Positions 12,224-12,349 of a DNA stretch of 12,349 nucleotides are shown here, in pieces. A program made the translations under genes and the position numbers. Position 1 is the stretch's first letter; every line of letters starts with the position of its first letter. The notes under the pieces are model-generated. The model ran no database searches, was not told where the DNA came from, and saw only the letters and a program-made list of their open reading frames with translations. This DNA is from JAFARZ01 sp036490795 (GTDB taxonomy: Bacteria; Actinomycetota; Actinomycetes; Streptosporangiales; Streptosporangiaceae): assembly GCA_036490795.1 (NCBI GenBank), contig DASXDG010000230.1, positions 1 through 12,349 on the forward strand, given 5' to 3'.

Positions 12224-12349
12224 TGACCGCCGGGATGCGGCCGTTCCTGGTCAAGGGCGATGCCGTAAGGAACGCGGCGTTCGACAAGCTGCTGGCCGCC
12301 TCACCGCGGTTCCGGCTGCTGGAGCGACGCTTCTCGCTGGCGTGGGGGA
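12223..12349 (+). CDS. Unrecognised protein, 5' part only
   Basis: An open frame of 42 codons runs off the right edge with no stop. It begins MTAGMRPFLVKGDA and continues with AAFDKLLAASPRFRLLERRF, a basic amphipathic region with no signal peptide. An internal ATG at 12235 is an alternative start. I do not recognise the family from so few residues. It is divergent from lon and appears translationally coupled to the 24-codon ORF before it. Codon use is normal for the window, with G or C at most third positions, which supports real coding. Confidence 0.6.
   Translation, partial: MTAGMRPFLVKGDAVRNAAFDKLLAASPRFRLLERRFSLAWG

Noticed and set aside
1..12349. Mobile elements, tRNA or rRNA genes
   Set aside because: No transposase, integrase, terminal repeats, tRNA cloverleaf or rRNA sequence was seen. 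Composition is even across the window.

Overview
The window is high-GC DNA with GTG and TTG starts, leaderless-looking promoters and actinobacterial stress-regulation sites (CIRCE and HAIR), so it comes from an actinomycete. The gene set csp, thrC, otsA, otsB and DUF3263 beside a CIRCE-controlled gene resembles the Streptomyces groEL2 neighbourhood as I recall it. I cannot name the genus.

Layout. Positions 1-139 are the promoter and leader of a gene that lies off the left edge on the minus strand. Two exact-spacing CIRCE operators sit on that promoter, so the gene is probably groEL. Next, on the minus strand, come a cold-shock protein (279-482) and a zinc-ribbon threonine synthase (698-1951). 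A plus-strand trehalose-6-phosphate synthase (2211-3785) runs convergently into a minus-strand pair, DUF3263 (4470-4709) and trehalose-6-phosphate phosphatase (3631-4473). Together otsA and otsB make trehalose. A plus-strand SAM hydrolase (DUF62, 4786-5613) is divergent from the DUF3263 gene. It is followed by a 700-residue membrane-anchored subtilisin-fold protein (5702-7804) that resembles mycosins but has lost its catalytic Asp, His and oxyanion Asn. A minus-strand DUF488 protein with a Cys-rich tail (7783-8274), a weak small ORF with GC-rich tandem repeats (8404-8676) and an HdeD-type membrane protein (8656-9387) follow. The minus-strand Lon protease (9538-11982) has a HAIR operator just upstream of its ribosome binding site. 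The right end starts a plus-strand transcript with a 24-codon ORF coupled to an unrecognised gene cut by the window edge.

How it works together. The window is dominated by stress functions: a probable HrcA-controlled chaperonin, a cold-shock protein, trehalose synthesis, HspR-controlled Lon and an HdeD-like protein. Two heat-shock circuits, HrcA/CIRCE and HspR/HAIR, appear at opposite ends.

The observations most worth pursuing are the catalytically dead mycosin-like protein with its repetitive cytosolic tail, the convergent otsA/otsB coding overlap of about 155 bases, short in-frame tandem duplications in the disordered tails of several genes, and the small ORF with its coupled gene at the right edge. 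All calls come from reading the sequence; no database search was possible.
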